Source: Euglena gracilis
Lineage: Eukaryota > Euglenida > Euglenophyceae > Euglenales
Reading direction: 5' to 3'
NCBI GenBank assembly: GCA_039621445.1
Contig: CP154957.1
Span: forward strand, 2,288,504-2,352,503
DNA length: 64,000 nucleotides
Below the pieces are notes generated by a model. The model was not told the DNA's origin, did no database searches, and saw nothing but the letters and a program-made list of their open reading frames with translations. Both the position numbers and the translations under genes were made by a program. The stretch's first letter is position 1. Every line of letters begins with the position of its first letter. Shown one piece after another: positions 1-11,528 of the stretch.

Positions 1-2376
1 CCGGGGCTGCCTGGCCACACACACTGAACAGCCCGGCAATGAGGAGAGGGGGAGAAGAAAGCCCTTCTCACCCCCCAACCCCCTGCGTCCAACGACCGGT
101 TATATCTGTCCTCCGACCAGGGGGTAGGACAGGGGGGGGGGGCAATAACCCTTGGCAGCTGTGTATGGCCGGCTTTGGGGAGTTTCCCACAAAAAAAGAA
201 ACACTTCATCAGTGTAACCCATTGTTCAACACTGGGACAGGGGGCCATACTGCAAACAAAAACAACAGCAGTAGGCAACACACTTCTTCAAAATTCTGCA
301 ATTTTCTGGAGGATAATGCAAATGGGCATTGAAATAACTTTTGCTGCTCCGTTTGTGGAAGGAAACAAAACCCACGTCCACAAGCTGCTTTCATCTTCGA
401 GTTTCATAATTCCTTTGAATCAATATGTATCGGCAAAAAAAAAATTGCAACGACAGAGGGCTTCCCATTTATCCCTGCCCACCGGCAAACCCTGCCAAAC
501 AGCAACGGAGGGCATCCAGTCGGCCCCCCTCCCCCACCCCCGCCCCCACCGCCTGGGCGGGGCGGTGTACGTCACGGGCTGCAGCGCCGGGGCGGCGAAA
601 TGGGCGGCCGGGGCGGCGAATGGGGCGCCGGCGAAGGACGGCAGGGCGACCACCGGGTAGCCGCCGGCCATGGGCGGCGCGAACCCGGGGACTGCGCCGG
701 GCCCCGCCAGCTGCGCAGCCTCAGGGCGAGCCGGCCACAGGAGGCTGGGCCGCGATGGCCTGGGTCCCTGCCCCCCCCCCCAGCTGTCCAACAAACACTC
801 ACGCTGGCAAAAGGATGCGGTCTAAGCAAGGGGCGTTCCTTGGGCCAGGGTTGAACAATTGAACACACGGGGGGGGGGGGCTGGTCCCAACCGCCCCTCC
901 CTCCCCCTCCCAAGGAACCAGACAGCCATAATAGAATAGGCGGGCCAATAAAAATGCGGACATGGCCGTTTCCCAAGCGGTGCTCCTGCAGCGTTTTATG
1001 GCACCGACTCGGTACCACCGGGACGCTGTCCACAAAACATAAAAAAAGTGACGACAGCTGCAATCCGAGCACAGATGTTTGTTGGACACGGGCGACATGG
1101 AACGAAAACACGTCTTGGGATGGGGTAAAAAAGGTCAGGAGCGAAGAGTGAAGAGGGCAAGGAACAAAAAAAAAATGGGGAAACTATGTGAATCCAAAAA
1201 ATGGGGCCAAAAGAACAATTTGAAATGCTGTTCTTTCTCTGATTGATATCTGCAGGGGAAGAAAATGAAACAAGGTACCTCAAAAAATGCAAGGCAAAAG
1301 CATGCAGAAAAAAAATGCAAAGAAAGAAAAGAAAATGCCAGCTGCGTGGAAAATACTTCAGGACCTCTCCAGGATGTGAACTTTTCTGCTGAAGAGGACT
1401 CAGAAAAATTTCAACTGCGAAAATTGGGATGTCAAAATGAGCAAAAAATGCACATTTTCCCAATATTTTTAATAATGCAAAAAAAAATGCAAATTATGCA
1501 AAAAAAATTTGCAAACTTTCAAAATTCTGAAATATGCAAAAAAAAATCTGAAAATGATGCAACACAATCTCCCTGATATCAGGGGTATTTCAGCAAGGTT
1601 ATTAAACCTCTCTCCCATAGACCCACAAGAGGCTAAGGACCCGCTCGAGGACCACGGGTGTCAATTTCTGACTGACACCCCAAATCCTGGACGGGGGGGG
1701 TTCACTGGCTAGTCATTTTGCTGGACCTGGAAAAAATGGACCAGCTATACCCTGGGAGGGGGGGGATCTGGGGGTCCCCCCAACTGGAAAAAGATTTTCC
1801 CTCCGACGCTGTGCGCCGGGGTGGAAATGATATTTTAATTGTTTTCTTTTGGCAATTTTGGTCCCAAAAAAAATCTCGAAAATGGTCAAAAAGGGCTTTT
1901 TTGGCCATTTTGAGGGCTCAAAAATTTTTTCCCCGCTTCACACCGGTCATTGGAAATTTTTTCTCCACTGGCTAACCTTGCCAGCAGACCCCCCGGGGGT
2001 CTGCGAGGATTTCCATTAGCAAAATTTGGACTAGCTGCAGTCCGAGGGGGGGGGGGTACTGCGAACCCTTAAGCAAAGGCTTATCCTTCCTTGACTCCAA
2101 ATATATCTTGTCTCCACTTTCTAGGACAAGAAAAGACCAAGGAAATACAATACCCTTTGGATCCTCAGGTTGAGGTGATCAAAATGAGAGGAAGAGCTGA
2201 ATGAGTTCTAGCTCGCATTGTACTCCACAAAATCCCTTAAACCAAAACCCTTGGACCAAAAGTTCACCCAGCATCCTGGCCATCGGGTTCATCGAGAGCA
2301 ACGTGATGTACCGTGCAGCTGCGCCCTGGTAGCAGGGAGGGCTTTGTTACAAAAGGACAAAAAAAACATGCCGATT
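1..2376. other. Mostly non-coding, repeats
   Basis: Apart from the exon at 555-735 I see poly-G tracts, a CGTCCAACGACCGGTTATAT element relative at about 85-130, an A-rich ATGCAAAAAA stretch at 1290-1580, and no further firm exons. Confidence 0.5.
555..735 (-). CDS. Pro/Ala/Val-rich exon, gene unknown
   Basis: Reads PEAAQLAGPGAVPGFAPPMA, GGYPVVALPSFAGAPFAAPA and AHFAAPALQPVTYTAPP. GC-rich and open; it resembles in style the Pro-rich region before the kinase domain. It could be a further gene downstream or a 3' exon of the kinase gene. Competing open frames exist. Confidence 0.38.
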
Positions 2377-2535
2377 TCATTGGCAGTCCAATACTATTGT
2401 CTGGAGGCAAAAAGACGCTGTCAGAGAGTCCGTAAAGCCAGCCCCCCCTGAGCGGCGACCGGTGCGCATGGTGTGGACGATCTCGTTGATGACGGTGGGG
2501 TGGCGGCTGACTGGCCGGGCATTGCGGTGCAGCCA
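2377..2535 (-). CDS. Kinase gene exon: subdomain XI and stop
   Basis: Reads WLHRNARPVSRHPTVINEIV, HTMRTGRRSGGAGFTDSL and TASFCLQTIVLDCQ, then TGA. HRNARP matches the conserved (D/N)P..RP of subdomain XI. The last 25 codons may be a retained intron. Confidence 0.6.
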   Translation of the reverse strand, partial: WLHRNARPVSRHPTVINEIVHTMRTGRRSGGAGFTDSLTASFCLQTIVLDCQ

Positions 2536-5500
2536 GGGCTGAGTGGGCGTTCAGAGGGGGACTGGCTGGCCCAAACATCCACAGACGCGAGAAAACGTGG
2601 GAGAATGGGGATGAATGTGGAGGGACCACGAGGGGAAGTGGGAAATCACCAGAAGAAGTAACAGAGGGCAGAAAATTAATGTGCCCCCTTCATTATTTGG
2701 CAAAAATGACATAATGATATATGCCGAATGGATGAATCCTGAAACCAGTTGGTAATTACTTCAAGAATTTCAAGTAAAATCCCTAAAACGCTGGTGCGCC
2801 TGGGGAGGCAGCGGTTTATCTGGGGGGGGGGGATCGGTGATGCTTGCTTTTTGCAATTATTTGTGCTTTCGCCATCCCCAGTGATTACGCCTACATCTGC
2901 GTGGAAATGAACTTCAGGTAAAGGGTTTGGGTTGGGTAGGGTTGGGGACAAGGCAAATCTAACAAAGAAATAACCATATGAATTCTCCTGACCTGATGAA
3001 CTTTAGTTGGTTTATTGTAGTTTTAACAGCTGGTAGATCGATGCGGCGACTGGATTGCAGCTGTACGAAGCACCAGGCCACTCAACCCGGGGCAGAGGCG
3101 CCAGAGGAGGTTGTTGGCGACCATCTCAAAAATTGTTAGCCCGAAGGACCACAGGTCCCACTTGTTGGTCAGGGGGCCGGGGGTGAGCCCCTCGGGTGGG
3201 GTGTAGTACATGTCCCGGCCAGTGCCGGCCTCGCCATGCCACTTCGAGGCATCCAATTTTTCACCAACTCCGGGAGGGGGTCGCTTCCACCCATACATTT
3301 TTTAACGACCCCGGCGGGGGTCACTCCACTTTACGAAAAACCAGTCAGTGACCTTTTTTCGGGAAACCAATCATTCAATACCCCCCGACCCGGGGGGGGG
3401 GGTCGGCCAGTGCTTAAGCAATTGACTGCTTCCACCCTCCCAAAAACCAGTCAGTCACTTCCGTCACTGGTCAGAAGACCAGTCAATCACTACACCCCCC
3501 CCCAGGGGAAGTTGACCATAAATGTGAAGCAAATGGGAAAAATGGTGCTAGGGTTAGGGGGGTTGGGAATAGGGTTAAGGTTAGGGTTAAGGTTAGGGTT
3601 CGGGTTCGATAACTTCTGGGCATTCCTTCGGCGACAGGGTTACTTTGAGGTATTTTGGTCGGCTCTCTCAAAAAAAAGCAGTGACTGCGACCCCGGGTCG
3701 GCCTGTGACTCAGTGATTCTGTGCTTGCGGGACATGTTGCAGCAGTGTCTGTCTCTTCCTGGAAGGAGTGGCCTCTGTTTCACTTGCTTTGCAAAAGAGA
3801 ACTTGGAAACGGGTCGTATTCCAAGACAACGTGTGACTTCAATGAGGGACAACAAACCAAAGGCGCTTCAACCGGTAAAATTGCAGAAGGCTGCACTTCG
3901 AGAAACGCACAGTGCAGACACAGTCGAACTCAGAATGAGACAACGTATCACATCATCGCTTCACAGGGAACTACGATAACTACTTCAATCAGAATGTCAC
4001 TCCCCTCCCATATACATGCAGTCTGCAAAGACAAAAATGTGGAAGCATCCATGTGTGTGCACACGCTAATGACACTGTGCAGCAATGTTCCTACAAATCT
4101 GATGGATGGAATGATTAATTTGTGTCAGCGCATCCTGCCCGAAGCCTGGCACTGAGTGGCATTCATAAACACCAACTGGCTGTTGGTCCCCGCGGGCTGG
4201 CTTGTCCCCAAATCACAAACCTTGGGGTGTCCCATGCTGTAGATGATGTTGGAGGGTGGCTGGGGCTGAGTATTCTGGTGTGGGGGGGACAGCAAGAGAG
4301 CAAGCAGATCTGGACAAGTGCACTTTGGATGCAAACGTATGAAATGATATAAAAAAAACTGAACAATGAAAAGTGCAACCCAATGGTGTGTTGAAATAAG
4401 AAAAAATCTGCTCCAGGAGAACAGAGGCTTTTTTATATCGCACCGACAAAACATTTCTTCGGATAAAAAATGCAACTCTTCAGAATGACACTCTTGGGGC
4501 GGATATAGGTGCACCATCGGCCCAGCCACAGCGGCCGGGCGCAGGTCCCCGTGGACGATGCCCATCGCATGCATGTGGGCCAGTGCGCTGGCGATGCCGA
4601 CGATGGTGTGCAGCATGGACTGCGTGTCCAGCTGGTTGCCCTCGATGCGCTGGCGCAGCGTGCCGCCCTCGCAGTACTCAGTAGCCAGTTCCCAGGCAGG
4701 GTTTCAACGGACCGCAAGCGTGGTGGGCTGGGCATTAAGCGGGGAGGAGGGGGAGGGTGGGTCCCGGACCCCCCCAGGAGGGGGGAGGAACCCTCTGAAG
4801 ATAAAAACCCTGGCACGAAGCGAATCACTTTTCTGAAGGTTTCAAATGCTCATTGCAAATGAAAAAAATGCATTTTCAGGTGGTTTTTCCAACAAAATGA
4901 GCAGGAGCAGATGAACAAAACATAAGTTTCCTGGCACAAAGCGCTAGGGAAGAAAATTTAAGTTCGGGGGGGGGGGTCCCGAACCCCCCCAGCCTGGGGG
5001 AGACGGGGGGGGGTACTCCGGACCCCCCTCCCCCTTGGGGGGTCAGACCCCCCCCCGTGCAAAACCGGCGCTCCCTGTACAATAATACCAGCACCCTTGA
5101 AAATAATACCTTTAATAATAATAATACCCTTCATAATGGAGGTGGGGTTGGCATGGGATGGGCGGAGGGGGCTTGCAACTCACCATTGGAATGCTGAAAA
5201 AATAATTCAGGGCTGAAATGAGCCACTAAAAAAAATGAAAAAAATGCACCTCTGAAAATGGGATGGGTGGTGTTTGTTATTTTTATTTTTTTCAATTTCA
5301 GTATTGTTATTTTTTTTACCATTTGAATATTTCCGTCCTTCGGATGTTCTGTTCTTTCCTTCTTTTATGTGTATATCCTCTTCCTACCCAAATTTGAACC
5401 ATCATTTGACTATTGCGGAAAATGGCAGAATCTCGGTATGAACCAACTCTCCCCAAAAAAGGGCATTTTATAAATAACTCTCAAGGCTGACGACCCATGA

Positions 5501-8500
5501 AAAGTGCCAAACCACAAAAATCAAGCTGGTGCAGCCTTCTGACCCCGATCACCCACTCACCCCGAGAGGGAACCCCCAAAAAACCGGCCGTCTGAAGACA
5601 TTTTTCAAAATGTCTCCAAGGCGCTAACCCCTGGGTGATTGGGGGGGCTTGGCCCCCGGACCCTCCCACCCCCGGAGGGGAGTTTCACCCTGCCCAACAG
5701 TACCCTGCTTTACCCGTAACTCAACAGCGAGCCAAAATTATGCCCAAAATCCATAAATCCTATCTTAGCCCATTTTTCGCCACTTTTTTTTTGCTCATTT
5801 GGGACTGAAATATCAAAGCTTTCAAAACGTCTGGAAAATGGAGCAAAATCAAAAGAAGGCGCTCCCCTCCTGAAAATCTCTTAAAATTCACTCAGCTCCT
5901 GGGATTGGGGTGTCAGGGACGTTTTGGAAAAGCACAGCCTGCCCAGCACCATGTACAGCTCTGCCGTGGTGGCGTACTGCTGGTGGCCACGGTACCGGAC
6001 AATGTTCGGCGGCATCGCACCGCCTTGGCCTCTTTGAAAGGCACACATGGGGGGGTCAACCCATCCAATCAGTGCCACACTCCTGACATTGGTTTCCCCT
6101 TTGGGGTCAGTTGACCACATTTCATGAGAAGGTCAACCATTCCCCCCCATCCCCCAGAAAGGGACACGTCACCATCAAAAGTGTGGGAGAATTAACCAAA
6201 AAGGTCCATCAATATCAGTCCTTCTCCATTATGCTGTGTCCATCATGGGGAAATCCACCACGTAAGTCCTCTGACAAAATCTAACAGCCATTGAAAAACA
6301 ACTGGCTTTGGCAGTGAAATTCCGTTTAAACAAAAGCTGGACAGCGGCAGGCAAACGTTCTCAAAATGAAAGACTTTAGAGCATGGGCTCTTCGCCCAAA
6401 GTTGTTGAACTACTCAAATTTCCAGAACAGCCCGAAGCAATCAATAAGTATACCTTCTGAAGAAGAACAACACCCTGCTCCCTCCCAGAATGAAACAGTT
6501 AATACATTCAAAAAATGCCAATGTCAGATGCCTAAAAAAATGATAAACCTTCCTGAAAGCACAGAAAATATTTTTCAAAAAAAATGAGAGATACAGAAAA
6601 TACCCCCCAAAAATCACCCAAAAAACTTTGGCGTCCAAAGGGAAAAAAAATAATTTTCATTGGAATTCCTTTGAAACGAGGTGTGGAAAATTCAATTGCG
6701 CAATGGAATTCAATGAAAATTGGAACCCTGGGTCTGGCCCAATGCTCAAGCACCCCCCAATCCGTGCCTGACCTCCTCCATTCAGTGTCCCAGTCTGAAA
6801 CGGCCATGGGCGGCGGTCCACGATGGGCGGGTGGGTGAGGCGCTGGAGGTGGCTGATCTCCTTCTGGAGGAGGGCGGCAGCATTTTGGCTGGACATGGGC
6901 GACACCTTCACGGCCACCGTGCTGCCGTCCATGTTGTCCCGGGCCCGGAACACCTGCCCGTAGTACCCCGTGCCGACCGTTGCCCGCAGGGCGCACACCT
7001 GCGGGCTGGGAAGGATGCCTGCCATCCTTGGCGGCCGTTCAAGGCGACTGAAGAAGGTTTTTTTTACGTTCACAGACATTCGCAGGTTACAAAAAAAGTA
7101 TACGCACACAAACGTGCGTCAGACCGTTTCATTGACAGAGAAAAAAGACATTAAATTCATAGAAATTAACTCATGAAAAATCAACTGCTCCAACAAGTCG
7201 ACTGACATGATGAGGAACAAAAATCGTGGTCGAAACAGGGCCTCATTGGACCTGTTTATGAGCTGGACACGTGGGGGAGGGAGAGGGGGTGGATGGGTTA
7301 ATGGATATGAAGAGCCTTTTTGTTGTGATGACAAAATGATAAACATATCTTTAGGCAAGACAAATGGCACGTGGTCATACGAGACATTTCCCCCAAGGGT
7401 CCAGATCGGAGGCTGGAAATGCTGAAAAACGCTACTGGCTGCCCCCCCCCATGGGGTCTCTGGGATTGAATGAACTAGACCGAGGGTCGAACCAGTCCCC
7501 AAAAAAATGCTAATCGTGCAAAAAAAAAAACGTTTTCAAACCCCAAATTTGGGCTGGGCAGCCCATTTCCGAACCATTCTTGGGCCATTTTTTGCACTTC
7601 CAAACGCAAAAAAAAAAGGATTCAGTCATTCAGCTCCCAAAGAATAAAACACTCGGAAAAAAATAAAACATGTTGATGGGGGGATGGAGGGGGGTTGAGG
7701 CTGGAAAAAGGCGGCTGGTTGGCTGGATCCCCCAACCAACCAGTAGGATTCCTGGGGATTACGGGCCGGGATCCACTTCGGCTTGAGCGACCCCCTGGCC
7801 CCCACCCCTGTGGCATCGCGCGCCAACCAGTGTGCCCCCCGGCCGCCTGGATCTGGTACCGGCCTTGGCAGATGACCTGACCCGGCCGCAGCGGGACCTG
7901 CGCCTGCTTGCGGAAGCCCATCGTCGTCGTGCCCACGCCGGCGCCGGCCAGCGGACGGCGGGCGTACGCGCCGTACGCACCGTACGCTGGCGTGGGGGTC
8001 CCATGTTCAACGGGGGGGGGGGTTGATCTTGAAGGCCTTGGGGAAAAATGCGGGAAAATTGCACAAATTGGTATGAGGTATGAGGTCGAACCAGGGATGA
8101 GGAAACATTTGGGAAATGGCTTCAGACAGCACGATTTGGAGGGGAGGGGGTCCTCCGCTGGGCTGGGGGACCCACGGGGGCTCAAAGCCCAGTTAGAGCA
8201 GATTTTCAGATCTCCTGATTTGAAGGTTCTGCAGAACTCCATTGAGGGGAACTGGGACCGTAGAACAAAAAAACCCTGCTGAGCGTCTTTCACGATTGCT
8301 GTGTTTGTTCATTTTTCTGGTTGTTCATTCTGAGGCATTGGCTCATTGCAGAAGTGCCTATGTTGTTGCAGGCAGCATGATGGGCACAACGGTGTGCATA
8401 CTCTGCTTGTGCTATGCACGCATGACGTCAATGTGACTTACATGTAGCGATGGGATCCCCGGCGCTGGGGGTGCCACTCCCACCGGGGTGGGCATCGCCA

Positions 8501-8590
8501 TCCGCGGAGCGGTCATGACCGGGTACACACCGGCGGGTTGCAGGGGCATGAACATGTTGGGGCAGGGAACGATGTTGCTGGGAAGCAAGG
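2377..8590 (-). CDS. Protein kinase with Pro-rich N-terminal region (8 exons inferred)
   Basis: Ser/Thr/Tyr-type protein kinase fold. Exons on the minus strand: about 8590-8463 and 7984-7845 (Pro/Ala/Tyr-rich, then GQVICQGRYQIQ), 6981-6826 (Gly loop VGTGYYGQV, VAVK lysine, helix C QKEISHLQRL), 6007-5949 (NIVRYRGHQQYATTAELYM), 4684-4533 (EYCEGGTLRQRI, catalytic VHGDLRP), 4250-4155 (NIIYSMGHPKVCDLGTS), 3220-3089 (DMYYTPPEGL, DLWSFGLTIFEM), 2535-2377 (WLHRNARPVSRHPTVINEIV, then TGA). The Lys, helix-C Glu, catalytic Asp and DLG Asp are all present, so it could be active. Oddities are HGD for HRD, DLG for DFG, PPE for APE, and almost no sequence between WSFG..FEM and the RP arginine, so helix G seems missing. 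Introns are non-GT/AG with direct repeats. Family is not assigned. It may be continuous with the coiled-coil exons upstream. Confidence 0.85.
2536..3088 (-). other. Kinase-gene intron: inverted TGAGTGG near both ends
   Basis: 5' side GGGTTGAGTGGCC and reverse-complemented 3' side CTGAGTGGGC. Direct repeat CCC gives RLCP-WLHRN. The boundary is the least certain in this gene. Confidence 0.45.
3089..3220 (-). CDS. Kinase gene exon: PPE and DxWSFG
   Basis: Reads GRDMYYTPPEGLTPGPLTNK, WDLWSFGLTIFEMVANN and LLWRLCP. P+1 loop and helix F are clear. The reading continues to a stop at 3023 without kinase features, so the exon is taken to end near 3089. Confidence 0.82.
3221..4154 (-). other. Kinase-gene intron: ACT repeat plus inverted ends
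   Basis: ACT at both edges. The 5' side CAGTGCCAGGCTTCG matches the reverse complement of the 3' side including the repeat, CAGTGCCGGCCTCG. Confidence 0.6.
4155..4250 (-). CDS. Kinase gene exon: DLG and activation loop
   Basis: Reads NIIYSMGHPKVCDLGTSQPA, then GTNSQLVFMNAT. DLG replaces DFG. Joins the next exon at ACT (NAT-GRDMYYTPPE). Confidence 0.82.
4251..4532 (-). other. Kinase-gene intron: short, clear inverted ends
   Basis: 282 bp. Removal rebuilds HGDLRPA-NIIY. Begins GCTGTGGCTGGGCC; the reverse complement of its end is AGGGTGGCTGGGGC, sharing GTGGCTGGG. The direct repeat is only CC. Confidence 0.68.
4533..4684 (-). CDS. Kinase gene exon: hinge and catalytic loop
   Basis: Reads ATEYCEGGTLRQRIEGNQLD, TQSMLHTIVGIASALAHMHA and MGIVHGDLRPA. 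VHGDLRPxN is the catalytic loop with Arg of HRD replaced by Gly; the Asn falls on the next exon. Confidence 0.87.
4685..5948 (-). other. Kinase-gene intron: TGG repeat
   Basis: TGG at both edges rebuilds LYM-ATEYCEGG. Near both ends lies GGCAGG as an inverted repeat. Contains the poly-G tracts and repeats of 4.7-5.7 kb. Confidence 0.5.
5949..6007 (-). CDS. Kinase gene exon: NIVRYRGH to hinge
   Basis: Reads NIVRYRGHQQYATTAELYM. Subdomain IV and the strand before the hinge. Flanked by CCGCC (5') and TGG (3') repeats. Confidence 0.78.
6008..6825 (-). other. Kinase-gene intron: CCGCC repeat plus inverted ends
   Basis: CCGCC at both edges rebuilds LTHPP-NIVRYRG. The intron begins CATCGTGGACCGCC and ends GGCGGTGCGATG: an inverted repeat with CATCG and ACCGCC on both sides. 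Confidence 0.7.
6826..6981 (-). CDS. Kinase gene exon: glycine loop, VAVK lysine, helix C
   Basis: Reads TVGTGYYGQVFRARDNMDGS, TVAVKVSPMSSQNAAAL and LQKEISHLQRLTHPP. Subdomains I-III: GTGYYGQV, AVK and the helix-C Glu. Confidence 0.85.
6982..7844 (-). other. Kinase-gene intron: GGC repeat plus inverted ends
   Basis: Removal at the shared GGC rebuilds YQIQ-ATVGTG. The ends share GGGxGCACAC as an inverted repeat (GGGGGGCACACTGG against AGGGCGCACACCTG). Confidence 0.62.
7845..7984 (-). CDS. Kinase gene exon: entry to kinase domain
   Basis: Reads YGAYGAYARRPLAGAGVGT, TTMGFRKQAQVPLRPG and QVICQGRYQIQ. GRYQI is the usual lead-in to the glycine loop, which begins on the next exon (ATVGTGYYGQV). 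Confidence 0.7.
7985..8462 (-). other. Kinase-gene intron: CCAGCG repeat plus inverted ends
   Basis: Direct repeat CCAGCG, same phase. Next to it, 5' side CCGGGGATCCCAT and reverse complement of the 3' side CGTGGGGGTCCCAT share GGGGxTCCCAT. No placement of the repeat yields GT-AG. Confidence 0.68.
8463..8590 (-). CDS. Kinase gene exon: Pro/Met/Val-rich linker
   Basis: Reads SNIVPCPNMFMPLQPAGVYP, then VMTAPRMAMPTPVGVAPPA. The repeat CCAGCG at its end and at the next exon's start joins it as APPA-YGAYGAYARRPL. The 5' edge is unknown. Confidence 0.6.
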
Positions 8591-11414
8591 ACAGAGGGGG
8601 ACCGATATGAGGAGCAAAGTGGGCCAGGCCGGCTTTCCATACCGGTATTGGCAGCTGGCTGGGACATCAGGATCATGCATATCTGCCACCATATTCGAGG
8701 TCCTACATCCAGTTGGGGTGAATCCCCAAAAAAATATCCCATTGGGGATTCGTCCCTTGCAATGAGTCATGCAGCAGGGGGAGGGGATCTGTATCTACAA
8801 AAATGGACGGAATAAAAATTATCTCGTTTCTTTCCCGTGTTCTGAACCGGGCTATCCACAAACCGAAAGCAGTGCACGGAAAAAAGTGTACAGCAAAAAA
8901 ACAAACACCTGATGGAGTGACCAATCTTTTGGGAGGTGGGGAACACCATGCAACAGGGGTTGATGGTTTGATTTCTGATGGTTGCAACATGGTGTCTGAG
9001 AAGCTCCATGAGGAGAGGAAGGTGGGGGAACGGAAAGCATGGCCATATAACAACAGGATGGGGGTGCAGATGGTAGTTCGACACAAGCACATACGAAAAC
9101 TGCATGGAGGGGACCGCAGAGAGGGACAGGCCTTTGCTGAAGACCTTCAGACTCGGACTTTCAGGGTCCTCCTCTTCAGAACAATTCTCCTTTTTTGCTG
9201 TATCTAACAAAAATGCGACATCTGCACGGCTGAATCCAGCCAAGATTTATTCCAATCTGCTGTTCAGAGAGAGGTGTGTGTTTTTTTTTTGCTTGGAATG
9301 GAATCCAGCATTGCAATTGATCACGCACACATTGTGACTGGAGTTTTCTCTTTCAACAAAGGTACCCATAAACTGCCCATTTTGGTGCTGTGCTTCGAGG
9401 GTGAATTATCTTCAATTTTGGGTTTGGCTCAGGGTGCTATTTTAATTTTTGAGCGTCGAATTTTGTATCAGATTATCAAACTCGTGGCAAAAAGGTTTTT
9501 TTTAAAATAAAAAAAGTTGCCAAAGTGGCTGAAAGCTGTCAAAAAATGGGTCTTCAAATACCCAAAGGGTGAACTGGGCGGGACAATTCGATTCCTCAGA
9601 GGTCCTCCAGAGTGGCTAGTGGCTGGATGGGAAATGGGCTGGTCAGAAAAAGGGGCTAATACAGATTTGGTGACTCTGGTGGACGAAGAGAGAGAAAAGG
9701 GTCAGAGGTCACAGTGGTCAGCGGTGGATAAGTCAGGCTTTGCGGGGCTCCTCCTTGCTCTGGCAAAGCCTACAAACCAATCCTGTGCCTCCCAAAGGTG
9801 GTCTGTGAACAGCAGGAATCACCCCACGCTGCTTGAGGTTTTCAACACTACCCTTGATCACAGTTCGGATCTCCAACTCTCTGAAACCAAACCGTCTAAT
9901 GCTTTCCCAAATGGATGCTGTCCAGAGCGAGTGGACACCTCATTTGAAGAGAACCCCCCCCCAAAGTCTCCCCCCCTGTAATATGGCACCTGTGGTCGAC
10001 AACTGGGGGGGGTATACAGTTTTGTTGAGGTTTTCACCAACACTTTGTATGGAAATTTTATTGCATTGGACATTTTGTGTCGTGTTGTTTCGTAGTTCAA
10101 AGGTATTTCATATCGCATTCCTTGTTTGGGAAAGAGAAGATTGCCCCAGGTCCGCTGTCAGGAGATGAGAACACCATAACCTGACAATCTTGAAAAACAC
10201 CAGACGGAGTAGCAACTTGTGTTCAGCTGCATTTCCGTCGCAGAAAGGCCCAAAGCAAGGAGGTCCAGAGAGGCATCAATATCAACGGCCACGCTTTGGG
10301 GTGGCCTGGGGAAGGAGTGCGAGCGTGTGCTTTGCTCTGAGATCCGGTGTCCAAATCAGTAACAAAGCGAATGGACCCATCGAGATCAAGAGGCACTGGG
10401 AAGCTGTGCAGCATATTTTGCACAATTCAAATTACAATGCACAGGGTCTGCCAAATGTTTAAATGTGAAATTACCAAATCCCTCACCCAACCTCAAAAAC
10501 TCTTTGCTGCCGACGAATGTGAGGAAACAAACAAACAAACAAACAAACAAAGACAGAACTCCGAGATGCCTGGAGCAAACGAACATTACCCACCAGCCCA
10601 CGCTTTATCCTGAACGATAGAACCGACAATCAGCATTCTAAAAAACGACAAATTTATTATTTTCTTCAAACAAATGGTTGTTGGACAAATGTGCAGTGCA
10701 ATGAACTCATTAACTGCCTGTTTGACAGCCACATTTTTTTCCTTTCCACCTCCATTGCAATACAGATGAGGGAGGGTGTGAGAGAGGGGTTGAGTTGGAA
10801 GCAGAGGTTATTTTTTATTACCCAGGGATATGGTGGTCCAGACCCCCCAGCCTAGGCTGGGGGGGCGGGGGGCTCTGGCACACTTTTGGGGTCATTTTGG
10901 GGCCCAAGATTTTTCTGATGCTTCACGCCGAAAATAAAAGCAAACCCCGCCTCCGGCAGGATGCCCTTGGGCGAACCAGTCCTCCATCCTGGACATTTTG
11001 ACACCACTCAGGGTATAAAATGAGCGGGGAGGGGGGGAGGGGGCCTGGACCCCCTCCCCCTGTGCATAAAATTTTCCAGCACAGCACGCCTGAAATTGGG
11101 GGGGGGGGGCTTGAAAAGTCGCAAAAATCGCGTTTTTGCACAGACAGATATTTTTTGGAAAATCGGTCAAAATATACACCAAATTTTTCGTCCGAAGGGG
11201 GGAGGGGGAGGGTGTGGACTCCACTCCCCCCTGGGGGTGGTCTGACCCCCCGCAAAATCACCACTCACTTAATACCCTGCTCCCACCCCAGGCATATCAA
11301 CCCCCCTGCCTCATGTATTGTCCTCCCCACCAGAGATTATTTTAAGTTTTGTGACCCGAGGGGGGGGGTGCTAGCTGAGGCCCCCCAGGGGGGGGGGGTC
11401 AGGCCGAATGGCCA
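8591..11414. other. Intron or spacer upstream of the kinase exons
   Basis: No firm exon. A minus-strand stretch at 9243-9100 (MAGFSRADVAFLLDTAKKEN) looks mildly coding but has no support. Poly-G repeats at 10800-11400. Confidence 0.45.
10527..10552. repeat. (AAAC)n microsatellite
   Basis: Six AAAC/ACAA units. No gene nearby. Confidence 0.85.
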
Positions 11415-11528
11415 CACCTTGATTTGTGGCAGTGTGGGGACACCGGACTTCGCTGCCGCAGGGGCCGCTGCCGCTGCCACCCCCTTGTCGGCCGCCGCCA
11501 CGGCGGGCAATTTGCGCTGAGCGGCGGC
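11415..11528 (-). CDS. Exon: Ala/Lys/Pro-rich
   Basis: Reads AAAQRKLPAVAAADKGVAAA, then AAPAAAKSGVPTLPQIKV. Low complexity. Its CCCCA shared with the exon at 8590-8463 would join it in frame to the kinase gene. Confidence 0.58.

Noticed and set aside
7470-7502. tRNA-like GGTCGAACC words
   Set aside because: No cloverleaf could be built around them; they sit in poly-C-linked repeats.
9100-9243. Exon upstream of the kinase (MAGFSRADVAFLLDTAKKEN)
   Set aside because: Lower GC than supported exons, no motif and no repeat-matched junction found.
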